From assembly GCA_001600455.1 (NCBI GenBank), contig BCKC01000003.1, positions 744,001 to 808,000 of the forward strand: 64,000 nucleotides of DNA, given 5' to 3'. The position numbers and the translations under genes were made by a program. Position 1 is the first letter of the stretch. Each line of letters opens with the position of its first letter. Shown one piece after another: positions 35,371 to 47,400 of the stretch. The notes under the pieces are model-generated. The model saw nothing but the letters and a program-made list of their open reading frames with translations, searched no databases and had not been told where the DNA came from. The DNA comes from Endocalyx cinctus (Eukaryota; Ascomycota; Sordariomycetes; Amphisphaeriales; Apiosporaceae).

Positions 35371-38300
35371 CTACCTTCGTCGCTTACCGCCACCTCCAGC
35401 ACCCTCCTCATTACCTTTCCTCTTTTTACCTTCTTTCCGCCAGTATTCTTGCTTCTCCCTACGTTCCCTCGATTCCTTCTTTTCCTGCATCTCCGATACT
35501 TTCTTACGGAATTCTTCGCGCTTTTCTTCCTTCTTGGCCCTCCGTTTAGCCACGACGTCCTTACGGATCGTCGATAGCTTTTGCATCAGGTCTCGTGCTC
35601 GCTTCTCCTCTCCTCCGAGTACGACCGCCCGCTTTTGCATGTATGTCTTATGCCTCTGAGGTCGAGTTTCGACGATCTGCGATTTGAACGGTAGCTCCGC
35701 CGCTAGCGCCCGAGGCACTCTGAGCGGGTTGAAGTGCCGGTCTGGCCGTTCTATCTTTCGATATTTACTATTTGCCTCCTGAGGTGTCGCTATACCTTGT
35801 TCGCGTCGTACTTCACCAGTTAACCTCATCGGCTGCCATTCGCCTAGAAGGTTTGTAACAGGATTGTAGTATCGACGTGGTTTTACCGGGTACCACGCTC
35901 GCAACTGTAATGATATCTGTCAGCTAAAGTTCGAGATATCAAGAGCTTATAGAGCATCACACAACTAGGCTGAAAAGGTATAATATATTATACTCATAGG
36001 GTAGAGGATAGTAAGGGACTTAGAAGATGACTTACAATTACGAGATCACTCATGAGAATTTTGTCTTCAAATGTCGCTCTGTAATGCCCCTCGGGTTTTG
36101 AAAGGGCGCGTTTGATTTGTCCACTAACCCATTACGTTAGTAAATTGATGACCAGTAAACATGAACGCAGAACTTACCGAATGCCGGATACAGTCTTGAT
36201 CGCTGCACCTTCGAATCGGGCAATTTCAAGGGCTGTACTAAATTGACCTTTGATGAAAGCCGTGTTTTTGTAAATTTTATAGGGAGTGCCCGTCAACTTC
36301 AGCTTCTTGACAATTTCCACAGATTCATCCACGGATAAGACGGTGCCGGTGGCAGCAATGCGGAACCCAGGATTGCTAGGTGAGAAGGACTGGAAACAGA
36401 CGAAACCAGAGTTCGGAGCGATCAAAGCTGTAATGTACTCATTAGCAACTATCCTCCTTTTAGGATATTCTACTTGCTCCGACAACGAAATCGGGTGGGT
36501 ATATATCTCTGTGGATAAGAAATAGTAGTAGTAGAAAATACTTACGACCATGGAATGTACCAAAACAATGTTGATGCTCAGGCGTATACTTTAGCATTCT
36601 GTTTCTGGTTCTCGAATCAGATATGCTGTAAATGGGCAAGGCTTGGAACCTGCGCCATCCTAATGAGAAAATCAGAGGATCGTTGTTCTTCAAGATCCTC
36701 TTATGCCAACGGTGCTTCTTAATCCTGACTTGTACGAGTCCAAATCGGTCTTCTGTGGCGGTAACGCCTCCGACGATTATGGGCATACCCGCTTGGAAAT
36801 TGGCACAGAACTCGTAGGGGATTCCTTCGAGAACAATCTGTGCGTACTTTCCTGCCTTAAAACCCTCTACGGCAATGCGCTGACGATCGTCCAAGCCCTC
36901 AAACTCGGCGTTGTTTATATCGAGCTGCTTTTGGATAAGACTCTTTTGGACGTCGTACCAAGTATCATCTCCGTACTCGTCATTATCACCCTCACGACGA
37001 GCAATGGCTTTGTCATTGTGGTCACCTTCGCGATCTTCAACTTCGAATCTTGCTTTCAGCTCGGCTTTCCTGCGCGCATTTCTTTCACGCTCTGCCTCTA
37101 AGCTTTCCGCAGGTTCTGGTTCTGCCTCTGCCTCTGATTTGGCCCGGTGTTGTTCGCCAGTTTCTAGATCTTCGAATGCGCCATCGCCTTCGTCGTCATC
37201 GTCAAACCCTTCAAATCCACCTTGGTCGTCCTCATCATCATTCACTCTTGCGCTCGTAAAACGCTGGCGCAGTCTCTCGATATTGTCTTCTACCGACCAT
37301 TTGGCTGCCAACGATTCATAATCGTAGATGGGTATCGTGCGATCCTCAGGTGCTTCATCTTCTTTTTCGCGTTTGGATTTTTGGAAGAACTCTTCATCTT
37401 CGGAGTCTTCGATGTTCTCTTCTTCGCTTTTCGCCTCGACCTCGCCTTTCCACCTCTTAAGAACTTCATCGGCCGTCAAAGCTTGGTCGTACATAAGCCG
37501 TGCCAGATCAGCGGTGCGGTAAGACAGCCGTTTGCCATGACGCATCTGAGCTTTTCCTGCCAAGTTTTCTTTCCAGCGGACGGCCGCTTCCTCTTCATCG
37601 TCGTTATAATCCTCCTCAGAGCTCTGCTCATCTTCGCTATCATCTTCGTCTTCGTCTGATAAGGGACCCATGTCAGAGTCGCTGTCGGCAAATGCTACGT
37701 CACCACCATCGCCGTTCTGTTCTTGTTCTTTTCGAAACAATTTCCCAAGTCGTTTTTCATCGAACTCGGCTTCTTCGTCAGAACCAATATCTTCCTCTCC
37801 GCTCACGAAACCCTCGTCATCAGGGAATTCATCTTCACCTTCCTCTCTCTCGACAATTCTTGCGTGTCGTTGCGTTTTTCTTCCCGTATCTTCTTCTTCT
37901 TCTTCAACTTTTTTTATTTCTTCGCCTCCTCGGAAAAGTTGAACACCATTTTCAGTCTGTCCGAGCAACCGCCTTTCCGCTTGGAGACCAATTATCAGCT
38001 CCTCACCCTCACCCCGTTCTACGTCTTGCGCCTCTGGGTCTAAATCAAAGCCTTTTTCTCGTGTTATCCAGATAGCGTCACCTTCAATCTTGAGACCGCT
38101 TCTATCTGACATTGGCGCATGGATTTTCTTGTCTTTCTGATCCAATCTCCTTCGGCCGGTTTTCCCGGTAGCTTTTGCGATTGCTTGTTCCTGCGATGGC
38201 GTCGGGCAAGGGTCAGGAAGGGTTTCTATACTTGTAATCGTGAAGTCTCCCAGGCCAGGAACGTGGCAACGCTGATTTTGACTTGCAAAATTGGTTCCGC

Positions 38301-39242
38301 GTAAGTAGCCGGCTAAGACAATGGTTCGGTCACATTTCTCGTCTTCTTCGATCTTTGTAGGGTGGGTGATGTCTCGGAAACTGTCAATGACAGCATACGG
38401 GTGCGAGTTTCTCCAGATAAGGGGTCTAGAGTGCTTCATAACAGAAATAAATCTGGATAAATTGTGAATTTCGCGGTCAGGATATCTCCCGTTTATAACA
38501 CCGGAGAGGTAGAATAAATGAGCTCCTTGATATAATTCACTCCAAAGACGATGCTTCAGTCTCTTCTTTGCGTCTTTCAGCGCCTGAGGCTTCTTGAATA
38601 GGTCCAGGTGGGTCAGAACGCCGAAGACGTTACCGGGCATACCAGTAGCGCTGAGGATGTTGAGGAACTCCATCGTTTCCATTTCGAACCCAAAATTGCC
38701 ATCAATCATCAGCAGGATAATATCGGCCACTTTGGCTATGTCGACCATCGCTTCTAGTTTGTTCGGACACTCGAGGAAAGTCAGGCGCTGTTTCCTGCTA
38801 GTGACGACAGTAATAGGGCCCTGAGGCTCCGAGAGGGTTTCTTTCGCATATCGACGAACGAGAGATTTTAACAAGGTGGTTTTCCCAACTCCAGGAGGTC
38901 CGACAATAGTAACTAATTTCGGCGGTGGTTCGACCTCGGGTAATCGATCGACGAGAGGAACGTGTAATCGTTTTTCTTTTTTGGTATTAGTTTCCGTATG
39001 GATGTCTTTTTTACAAGTAATAAACACGTACCTTTAATATCATGCGATCTTGCCGCTTGTTTCTGAAGCTTTCCTGGTCGATTGACACTGAAAGCCTTTG
39101 GATTATGATCTAAGTGGTATGTTAGTACAACGCGAATGATGGATGTAAAAGTTGCGAGGACAAATTTGTCAATTTACATACCTCCGACATGTTTTTTCTT
39201 TTCTTTTGACTTCCTATGAGGTTTATGAGATTGATCCTCCAT
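35371..39242 (-). CDS. BMS1: Ribosome biogenesis GTPase Bms1
   Basis: Six exons: 39242-39182, 39109-39032, 38975-36546, 36427-36178, 36123-36036 and 35904-35371, giving 1146 residues (yeast Bms1 has 1183). The N-terminus is basic ([15 protein letters not shown]) and runs into [14 protein letters not shown]. The P-loop GPPGVGKTT lies at about 70, followed by LTFLECPN and the GTPase core. A long acidic middle (Glu/Asp/Ser blocks, about 400-700) separates it from the C-terminal domain, with [30 protein letters not shown] and [12 protein letters not shown]. The tail is Lys/Arg/Glu-rich. Bms1 with Rcl1 drives processing of pre-rRNA at sites A0-A2 in the SSU processome in the nucleolus. The first two small exons are needed for the true start; an in-frame Met inside intron 2 is not it. 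Confidence 0.95.
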
Positions 39243-40312
39243 ATTTCCTAGTTCGTTCTGCTATATAACAGCAGAATCATATAATATTGAAATCAGCAAC
39301 ATTAAGTTTCCTTAGAATAGATAGAGAACTTTGAAAATAATGGATGCAAGAAAATTATTATCGATAAGAAATTTTCTGGGCTACGATAAGAAAATAAGAA
39401 AATAATAGTAATGCACGATAAGCTGGCACTAAATCTTAGCGTAGCAGCATAGCTACCACAGCGGGGCATTAAACCCACTAGCCCACCTCTCCCCTCTGCC
39501 CCTCCCTTTATTCTTGCTATATCGATCTCAGAAAAGATCCATTTTGACGATAGCGTGACAACTGTACATGTTCTCAAGGGTAACGGCGGCTTTATTTTTA
39601 TCAGTCTCTCAAGTTTCATATTCAAGGGTATCTACCTAGGTTAGGTATCACTACTAGGCACCGATATTAAACCACCAAAGCTGACCGAAGACTTGTCGTA
39701 CAGTGCATTCATGTGTGCGGCCTCCAACATGGCTGTTAAGGCATTCGTCATGTCCCTCGCCCATGCGTAATTTTGGTAGATTCGTAGACCTAATGAGTCA
39801 ACTAACCTAAAACTTGATTGTTGTAGAAAGGCATAATTATATTTAGATAAGTACTACATACTAGGTACGTATGGGGGATAAATGGCTCTTGGTGTGTACC
39901 ATCTCAAGAGATAACCCAATAAGCTCTAAAGAAATCAGATTCACCAGGCCACCGAATGACGTAGACATTCTACTATTGGCAGATACACTAAGTGTTACAG
40001 GACGGGAGTCGCCTTTTATTTTTCAGCTATGGGCTGTATTAGTGAAGTCAATATGCGATGCTCATGGACACCCGAAGTTATTTGTTATACGTAAGGCAGT
40101 CTCCAGTGTTGTACTTAAACCCACCTACTTACTCCTCTTCTATAAATGCCAACATCTATCTCTCCCCTTTACTCAAATCTAACAAAGAGAAACCTTAACA
40201 TCTATCACATACAAAACTTTTCATCACCGTGTATTCTTTGAAGCATAGACTTTCCTGTCTCCGTAGAGTTCCTATAAATCGTTTATCATTCAGCTCAACC
40301 TCACTCGTCAAC
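39243..40312. other. Divergent intergenic region, no gene seen
   Basis: Promoters of BMS1 (minus) and of the small proteinase inhibitor (plus). The last 120 bases before 40313 are C/T-rich with few G, as in highly expressed fungal genes. The open frame at 39871-40182 has no motif. Partial copies of the TACCTAGGTA word occur at about 39633 and 39861. Confidence 0.45.
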
Positions 40313-40754
40313 ATGCCTACCTACATTGTACGTATGATGAAATCAGATATCACCCCCTCACCCCCCTGCATCAAAATATCCATTTCATATGTTATGTTAT
40401 ATACGTGGACATATTGTCTAGTATATTTCACTGACTTAACGTTATTTTATTGAACCAGATCACCTGCAAGAAGGATGCCACCCCTGAACAAGTAGCGTCG
40501 GCGAAGAAGCATGCTGAGGAGCAGGGTGGTAAGATCGGCCATGAATACAACCTCATCAAGGGCTTTTCGTACGTCAATCTAGCTTCATCCCGATACTCCA
40601 AACTTCCAAACTCCAAATGTTGAAGAAGTGAAAGCTAATCTTTTCTTGAAATGACTTGGATAGCGTCACTTTCCCTCAAGATTCGGTTAACACGATGGAA
40701 TCTCACGAACATGTCGCAGCTGTCGAAATGGACCAAGAGATAAGGACTCAGTAA
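40313..40754 (+). CDS. Small proteinase inhibitor, I9 type (Pbi2-like)
   Basis: Three small exons, 40313-40327 (only 15 nt), 40459-40568 and 40664-40754, giving 71 residues. The protein reads MPTYIITCKKDATPEQVASA, has GGKIGHEYNLIKGFSVTFP, and ends VAAVEMDQEIRTQ. This is the pattern of the I9/propeptide-like inhibitors: a beta strand (YIITCK), a helix, a KGFSVTFP strand and the final EMDQEI strand. Yeast Pbi2 inhibits vacuolar proteinase B and helps vacuole fusion with thioredoxin; Pleurotus proteinase A inhibitor is similar. There is no signal peptide, so it should be cytosolic. The first exon encodes five residues, so gene finders may miss it. All three junctions keep the frame. Confidence 0.88.
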
Positions 40755-41541
40755 TAGGCAAATATCGACATTCCTGGAATGAGATGGGAAATGATATGTA
40801 TCCTAACCTACTACTGATGTAATTACGAATCGATGTTTATCATGAAAAGAGAATTATTGATTTGATTCATAAGAAACGAAAAGAAAATACAGGTGCATAA
40901 TATTGGCTTATGTGCTTTGTTCGCTTACTTCATTCAACTGAATTTATCGTGATGTAATTGTTTACTTTTGGGTGTCACTATCGCACTACTGGCCCGAATG
41001 GCAGTAATTGGCGCGTTTGGTAAGCTTTTCAGTTGTCTCTGATAGAAGATCAACTGTAACGATAAGATAGAAGCGGTAGGGGGGTAAAAGTCTTAAAAGT
41101 CCCCCGAACCAATAGGTGCCGATCTAGGGAGGTGATCTTTGACTTTTGATCCCCGCACTGACGCATTCCTAAGTTTCGGCGCTCGTGTGACTCTTTGAAT
41201 TAATATGAACATTAACTTGACAGCGTGATACTAGAGAAGTCCATACTCTGATGATTTTTTGAATGGAACATCTCATGATCGTACATACATAAGTACCTAG
41301 GTAGGTATATCCATACATAATAACAAATCATCTCCAATTCTCTTTTTACTGTGTGCACAAAAATAAAACAACAACCGTAAAATAAAATATGCATATGTAT
41401 AATCCCATGGACTAATTCCCACTCTTTTTTTTTTTTTTTTTTTTCCTTTCCTCTTCTTCATCTCTTCCGATAAGTCGTTTATATTCTACTCTCTCACCGC
41501 CAACTAAGAATCTGAGTTTTAACAAAACACACAATGCCGTC
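40755..41541. other. Intergenic region, no gene seen
   Basis: 3' UTR of the inhibitor gene and promoter of the mitochondrial kinase gene. One perfect TACCTAGGTA lies at 41294-41303, and a poly(T) run at about 41425-41444 precedes a C/T-rich leader. Confidence 0.45.
41294..41303. promoter_or_regulatory. Palindromic word TACCTAGGTA
   Basis: A second perfect copy, about 240 bases upstream of the mitochondrial kinase start. Confidence 0.3.
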
Positions 41542-43134
41542 ATGAGAGGCATACATAAGCCATTGGGGTGTTTTTACACCTCCAATGCCGTGAGAGCGTC
41601 CGGTTTCTCGTTCAGAGGATGTAGGAACAAGCTCATTCATTCAGCCTCTTCATCTTGCTCCACCGCCATTTCCAAGACCGGGACTGGTATCAGTTTTCAG
41701 AAGTCATTGAGATCTTTCTCTTCATCTTCCTATGTGACCGAGAACAGTGCTTCTGCCTCAGGACAAGAATGGCAGGGTCCACCTAGTACTTCTACTGTGA
41801 CGGACGACGAGATTGCAGATCTTACGACCAAGCACCAGCACTCGCTTAGTTTGGCAGATTTGGTTAAGTATGCCAAACTCCTTTTTTCCTACCTCTTCTT
41901 TGCTTAATAGATTTTATTTTTTCCTTTTATTAACCTACTTTTACTCTGCAGACATGGCCGACCTCCACTCTCTTCGGAAGCTCTATTCAGCTCGGCCAAT
42001 TTCACCCTTAGTCTCTTACCGATCCGGCTCGCCCATCGAATTCAAGCTCTTCGCAATCTCCCCTTCATTGTCGTCTCAAACCCGAATATCAGTCGGATAT
42101 ATAACAATTACCTGCATTCCCTGTCGACCTTGCTCCCCTGGAGAGACCGTACTATCGATAGCCTAGAGGCCGAAATTCGCTTCACCTCCGTCCTCGCCGA
42201 GCTCGTCGCCACGCACCAGGACACGATCCCCATCCTCGCCCGTGGTTTCCTCGAATGCAGGCGTTACATTAGCCCCGGCGAAGTGACCCGGTTCCTCGAC
42301 ACGCACCTGCGCACGCGCATCGGCACGCGCCTCATCGCCGAGCAACACATCGCCCTCCACTACAGCAGCATCCCGCACTTCGACCCGGCCTCGTCGCCCA
42401 CCCCTTGCCCCGAGCACCCGAGCTACATCGGCGTCATCGACACGGCCCTCAGCCCCTCGGAGGTGGTCGACTCGTGCGCCGGCTTCGTCGCCGACATATG
42501 CGAGCTGAAATACGGCGTGCGTCCGCGCTGGGTGATCGACGGCGAGCCCGACACGACCTTCGCGTTCGTGCCTATGCATCTCGAATACATCGTGACGGAG
42601 CTCCTCAAGAACGCGTTCCGGGCCACGGTGGAGAACAACTACCACGCCAGCCGGCTCGGCGACGGCGCCGGTTCCGGCGAGCCCGTCGTGATCACCATCG
42701 CGCCCGAACCGCCCGACGTGGGCCCGCCGAGGGTGACGCTGGACCCGCCGGCGGCCGAGAAGGGCGCGTTCAAGTCGGACGCCATCAAGCCCCTCGACGA
42801 CAACGCGCCGGGCGTCACGATCCGGATCCGCGACCGCGGCGGCGGCATCGCGCCCGAGGTCCTGCCCAACATCTGGAGCTACAGCTTCACCACCTTCAGC
42901 GAGGACGAGGACGACTGGCTCCCCGGCGTGTCCCACGGCGGGGGGCAGGACGCGCTGGGCGTCATATCCAACGCCAATTCCGGAGGCAGCTCCATCGCCG
43001 GCCTAGGCTACGGCCTGCCCCTGAGCCGGGCGTACGCCGAGTACTTCGGCGGCGGTATCGCCGTCCAGAGCCTTTACGGCTGGGGCACGGACGTGTACCT
43101 ACGTCTGAAGGGCGTGGGTAAGATTAGGTGTTGA
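41542..43134 (+). CDS. Mitochondrial protein kinase, PDK/BCKDK family
   Basis: Two exons, 41542-41867 and 41952-43134, giving 502 residues. The first 80 residues are rich in Ser, Arg and Lys and poor in acidic residues, a mitochondrial presequence. The N-terminal helical domain contains HGRPPLSSEALFSSANFTLS and LPIRLAHRIQALRNLPFIVV. The GHKL ATPase domain has the N box ELLKNAFRATVENN (about 325), the G1 box IRDRGGGIAPEVLPNIWSYS (about 401), and the G2 box GLGYGLPLSRAYAEYFGG (about 460). These kinases phosphorylate the E1 subunit of pyruvate or branched-chain ketoacid dehydrogenase and switch it off in the matrix. Which of the two it acts on cannot be told from sequence alone. The second exon is strikingly GC-rich from 42180 to 43120, unlike exon 1 and the flanks. 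Confidence 0.92.
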
Positions 43135-44439
43135 CGCGAGCGGGATGATTGGCGATGATTGATGACTCGGAGAAAGGTTTCGTAAGGAAAATTTTGATAG
43201 GAAATGATCATCTGTCTTTCTATCTCCCTTCCGTCACTTCCGGGGAAATCAATTAGTACTATATGCATCATTAACTCGAATTCGCGTCTCTCCCNNNNNN
43301 NNNNNNNNNNNNNNNNNNNNNNNNNNNNNNCCCCCCCCCCCCCCCCCTCCGTAAACAGGCAAGACAAAAAGGAAGAGGGGATACAGTGAAGGGTTCCCCC
43401 GAAAAAAGCAGGGGGGAAAAACAAATGAATACGAATATGAATATTTATCATGTAGATATAACATATGTCTGTGACCCCTCACATCGTACCGACGCCCAAT
43501 CTAGTATATTATATTATAATACCCTGAGAAAAAAAAAAATACAATTACGCTTCTGAAGCGGTAAGGGATGTAAAAGGGGTGTGTGTATATACAGTGATTA
43601 CGATAAAAAAAAATAAGGAAAGAACAAAAAAAAAAACACAAATACTATTATACATAAAACATATGAATGAATACGAGATGATAAGATTAAAAACAATGTC
43701 GGGATCTGGTGGGAAAATAGGGGGGGGGGATTCTGATAAAAAGCATACAACAGGGCTTCGGAGGGTTAAGAAATAAGGAATTAATTATGAAGGAATGAAT
43801 GTTCATAGATAAGATAGATAGTTAATTACATCGTGAGATTTTGTTTGTTCATATCCATATCCATACCTCGTCGAAAACAGTTTGTTGTTTAAGGGGGAAA
43901 TTTAAGAACCAATCGTTCATGTCCTTTAAGATACGTAAGTGAGTGTGTGGTTTTATGTTCGTATAGACTTGATCTTTTTCAAAAAGAAATTCGAACTACG
44001 TTCACTTCGTGCTCATTTATCCATTTGAAATTATACTTGTTCAGTTTATTTTTGAGATTTCCTACCTAAGGAATGTAAGTAAGTACAATAGGTAAGTTTT
44101 GTAAATGCTAGCAATGTGAAGTAATTTTATATAAATTGAAGATTTTTTTTTTATATGATTCGTCCAACATGAAGTACGAAGGAAATGAGAGAGAGAACCC
44201 CGAAGTTTTTCAAAATACACAAAAATAACAAAGAAACCGATTTATATATTCCCTTCCCATGAAAACCGGAACCACACATAGATAAAAAAAAACCAAATTA
44301 AGTAAATTCCTTTAGTTGATGCATCCCAACCGGCCGTCCATCCCATATCGAGACACAGCACGTACGCAGTCTATACACATTTCATTAAAGATCTCGATCC
44401 TCATCTCCAAATAACCAAATTAGAAATAGTGATAAAGCA
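43135..44439. other. Convergent intergenic region with assembly gap
   Basis: Between the stop of the mitochondrial kinase gene (plus) and that of the class VII chitin synthase (minus). It contains the N gap at 43295-43330, A-tracts and otherwise nothing recognisable. Confidence 0.5.
43295..43347. other. Assembly gap (36 N) followed by a poly(C) run
   Basis: N at 43295-43330, then 17 C at 43331-43347. The gap is flanked by a cytosine run on the right and by tccc on the left, which points to a homopolymer that could not be assembled. Confidence 0.9.
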
Positions 44440-47400
44440 TTACATATTCGCCAGTTCGTTATCGATTTGACGGTCCATGAAAGCTCGCTTCTCACCCACC
44501 AATTCTGTCTGCAACCTCTGCTCCACGAGAGCGCGAACTTGCTTCTTGGTCACGGTGTCGAGATCAACTTCTCGGAGCACCGACTGGATCGCATCGATGA
44601 TCATAGCATCGTCGGGACCCATGTTACCTCTTTGGAAGTCAAATGATGCGACCGATTGATGTCCCATCCCTAGTGCTGAACGGGAGCCACCGGCAAAGCC
44701 CAGTGTTGCTTGTGAAGTTCGGTGCATGTCCTTTTGTGGTGATGCGTTGGACACGGCCCGTAGATTGCTCATACTTGGCTTATGGCCGGTGCCGGGAGAG
44801 TCCCGATAAGGAGATTGTGACCGTTGCATATCACCGAAGGATGCTGTTGAATGACGGTTCATGGGGTTGTCCATATAAGGACCGGACGTGGACTGGCGCG
44901 AGTGGTGGAATGGGGCAGGAGACTGAGGGGGCATGTATCCTCCACGGCCCTGAAGACCGGTGAGGACGGAAGGCTGACGCACGGAGGAGTACACCGACTT
45001 CATATCGTCCATTTCATACGTGTCATCATAATATTCTTGGCCCTTCTCCGCATGGCCACCTCGGCGGCCAGGGAGGTTGTTCAACGCGGCGTAGTCATCC
45101 CATCGTTGCAATGGAATCGAGCGTGGTTCAAAGCCTTCATCATCCACGGCCACAACCTGCTTTGCACCTTTCTCACCAATGACAATACGAGTGTTACCCC
45201 ACGAGAAGTTGTCCTGGTTCCAGAACGAATAAATCGGAAGAACAAACGAGTAGATCGGGAAAGCCATGAGATAAATGATCATCCAACCGATGTGTTGCCA
45301 TTGGCGCTTGAGAATGAAAATCAACGCTTGCAGACCGTATACACCAGCTAAGATAGCGAGAGAGATAATCGGAGTGGGACCAGTGTGACTCGCCAAGAGA
45401 TAGATGAGATAACCGAGATAGACGACAGTTGAAGGGAGGATGATTGTTCCAAAAAGGTCGATAAACACGACAAAGCGCATAGAGAAGCAGCAGAATCCAC
45501 ACATATCTTTAAGCAATATCAACTCGAATAAATTGTGCACTGTCGAGTTGATCCATCTTCGTCGCTGGGAAAGCAGGACGGTCCATTTCTCTGGCGCAGC
45601 CGTCTGACAGTATGCATCCGGCACGAACTTATACGTCATGAAAGGGAAATATTTCGTCATTAGCGTAGTCAAGAAACGATCCTCTCCAAGAGACAGCAAG
45701 TTCTTCTTGTGGAGCGTGTCAACATTGCAGATACTGTAATCCCGAATTACGTTGTCGGAAATGATCAGTGGCTTTCCTCGGTCAGCAGTTCGAAGGCGGT
45801 ACATAGAGAAACTATTTATTATTAGTCAAAGAGTCATATAGGTCAGTAACAAGTAGGAGGGAAAACTTACCATCCTGGAAGACAAGTGACACTGCCGAAC
45901 AGCGACTCGAAAGCCTTTGCCAAGTGATGGGAGATGTAGTATTCGTAAACTTGGATCATACTCCACCATGTTCTTTCCTCGTTTTGAAGTGCCGTCTCAC
46001 CGCAGATACCAGCGATCTTAGCGTCGTTTGCACAAGCCGCCACCAGTCGATTTAGCGAGTCTTCTCTTACACAGGTATCGGCATCAACCATCAAAAGATA
46101 TTCGTACAACTCAGGATCGACACCAATGATGTTATTGACTTGATGGAACATCTCTAATTCGAGAGGGTTCATCGGCGAACGGTGGTGAACACGGTTGAGG
46201 AAGCTCATCAGCAAGATTTGAGAGTCTCGCTTACCACGGTTACCAGGCTTGGCCTTAGCTTGCTCGGATTCTTTTCCTACTTTCACAACGACAAGATAGG
46301 GAACGACGTTGCCCTCGAATTCATAGAGACCGGAATAGACTTTGCCATAGTTGAGCTGTTCGCTGCCGGTACCAACCGATTTGAATGGCAAAGCCGGTGG
46401 GTCGACTTTAGGATCAACACCGAGGATATCCAAGACGATCTTCGGAGTAGGGCGATCGTTACCCTCACCGACAATAATACCATCACAGATGACGCAGATG
46501 AGTTTTCGCTTATTGTCGTATTGAAGCGCCGTAAGTGAATCGAGGGCCTTCCTCAGGGAGTCTTCTCCTTCCGTATAGGCAGGGACCTGGCAAATGACAA
46601 ATTTATCTTGTGGCGAGGGTCGTCGCTTCGAGCCAAATTGCAGGGCGGACAAGAATTTGACAACAATAACGGCGGCGACGATAATTGCGAAGGCCAAGAG
46701 AATATAGTTATTGGCTTGACATCTGGCCGAATACCGGAAATCGACTTTACCAACATAAAATGTGTTTTTGATGCAGTTTAGACTGTTGGAGGCTGCTACT
46801 AAGGCCGTCTTGTTGTTCTGGACGTTTTCAATCAGATTATTGAAGTTCGTCGTAACGTCACTACCGAGATTACTTTTGACAATCTCTATCATATCGTCGT
46901 AGAGGAAATTGTAATCACTTTGGCTCTGGTAATATTCGATCGTGTACATATAATCGGTGAAATCGTAGACACCACCGTCATAAATGATCCACTCGTAACT
47001 ATTATCAGTGCCCTCTGACTCAACCTTCGAGCGATCCCAGACGAGGTCACCTTTGTAGTACTGCGTGACCATGGGGATAAATCTGTCGTAGTACCAGGTG
47101 TCTTCATGCAATTTGGAAGTAGTGTCTGTTTGAAATTGTTCACCGTATGTGTGTATGCCGTAGGAGTACTCCGGAGTGTTGTTCGTGGCGACCGAGAGCT
47201 TAATAGTATCTCCAATTCCCAATCCAGGGCATGACTGGGTTAGAAGAGGGACAAAGTATTCGTCGAGGTTCATGCCGCCAAAAACGTCCATGTTGTCCTC
47301 ACTTGTGTCGGTATCGGTATCACTGTGTTGGCGTTTCCAGAACTTGGAGATGTCGTACACTTTGCCGTGTATGCTGACCCAGAAATCGTTGTCGGCCGTG

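Noticed and set aside
38976..39027. Start of Bms1 at an ATG inside 38976-39027
   Set aside because: This stretch is intron 2; splicing from 39032 to 38975 gives the family sequence [14 protein letters not shown].
42163..43121. Long open frames on both strands over the mitochondrial kinase exon 2 (257 and 238 codons)
   Set aside because: Shadows of the GC-rich coding exon: very high Arg/Ala/Gly or Val/Glu/Gly content and no domain, while the kinase frame has all GHKL boxes.
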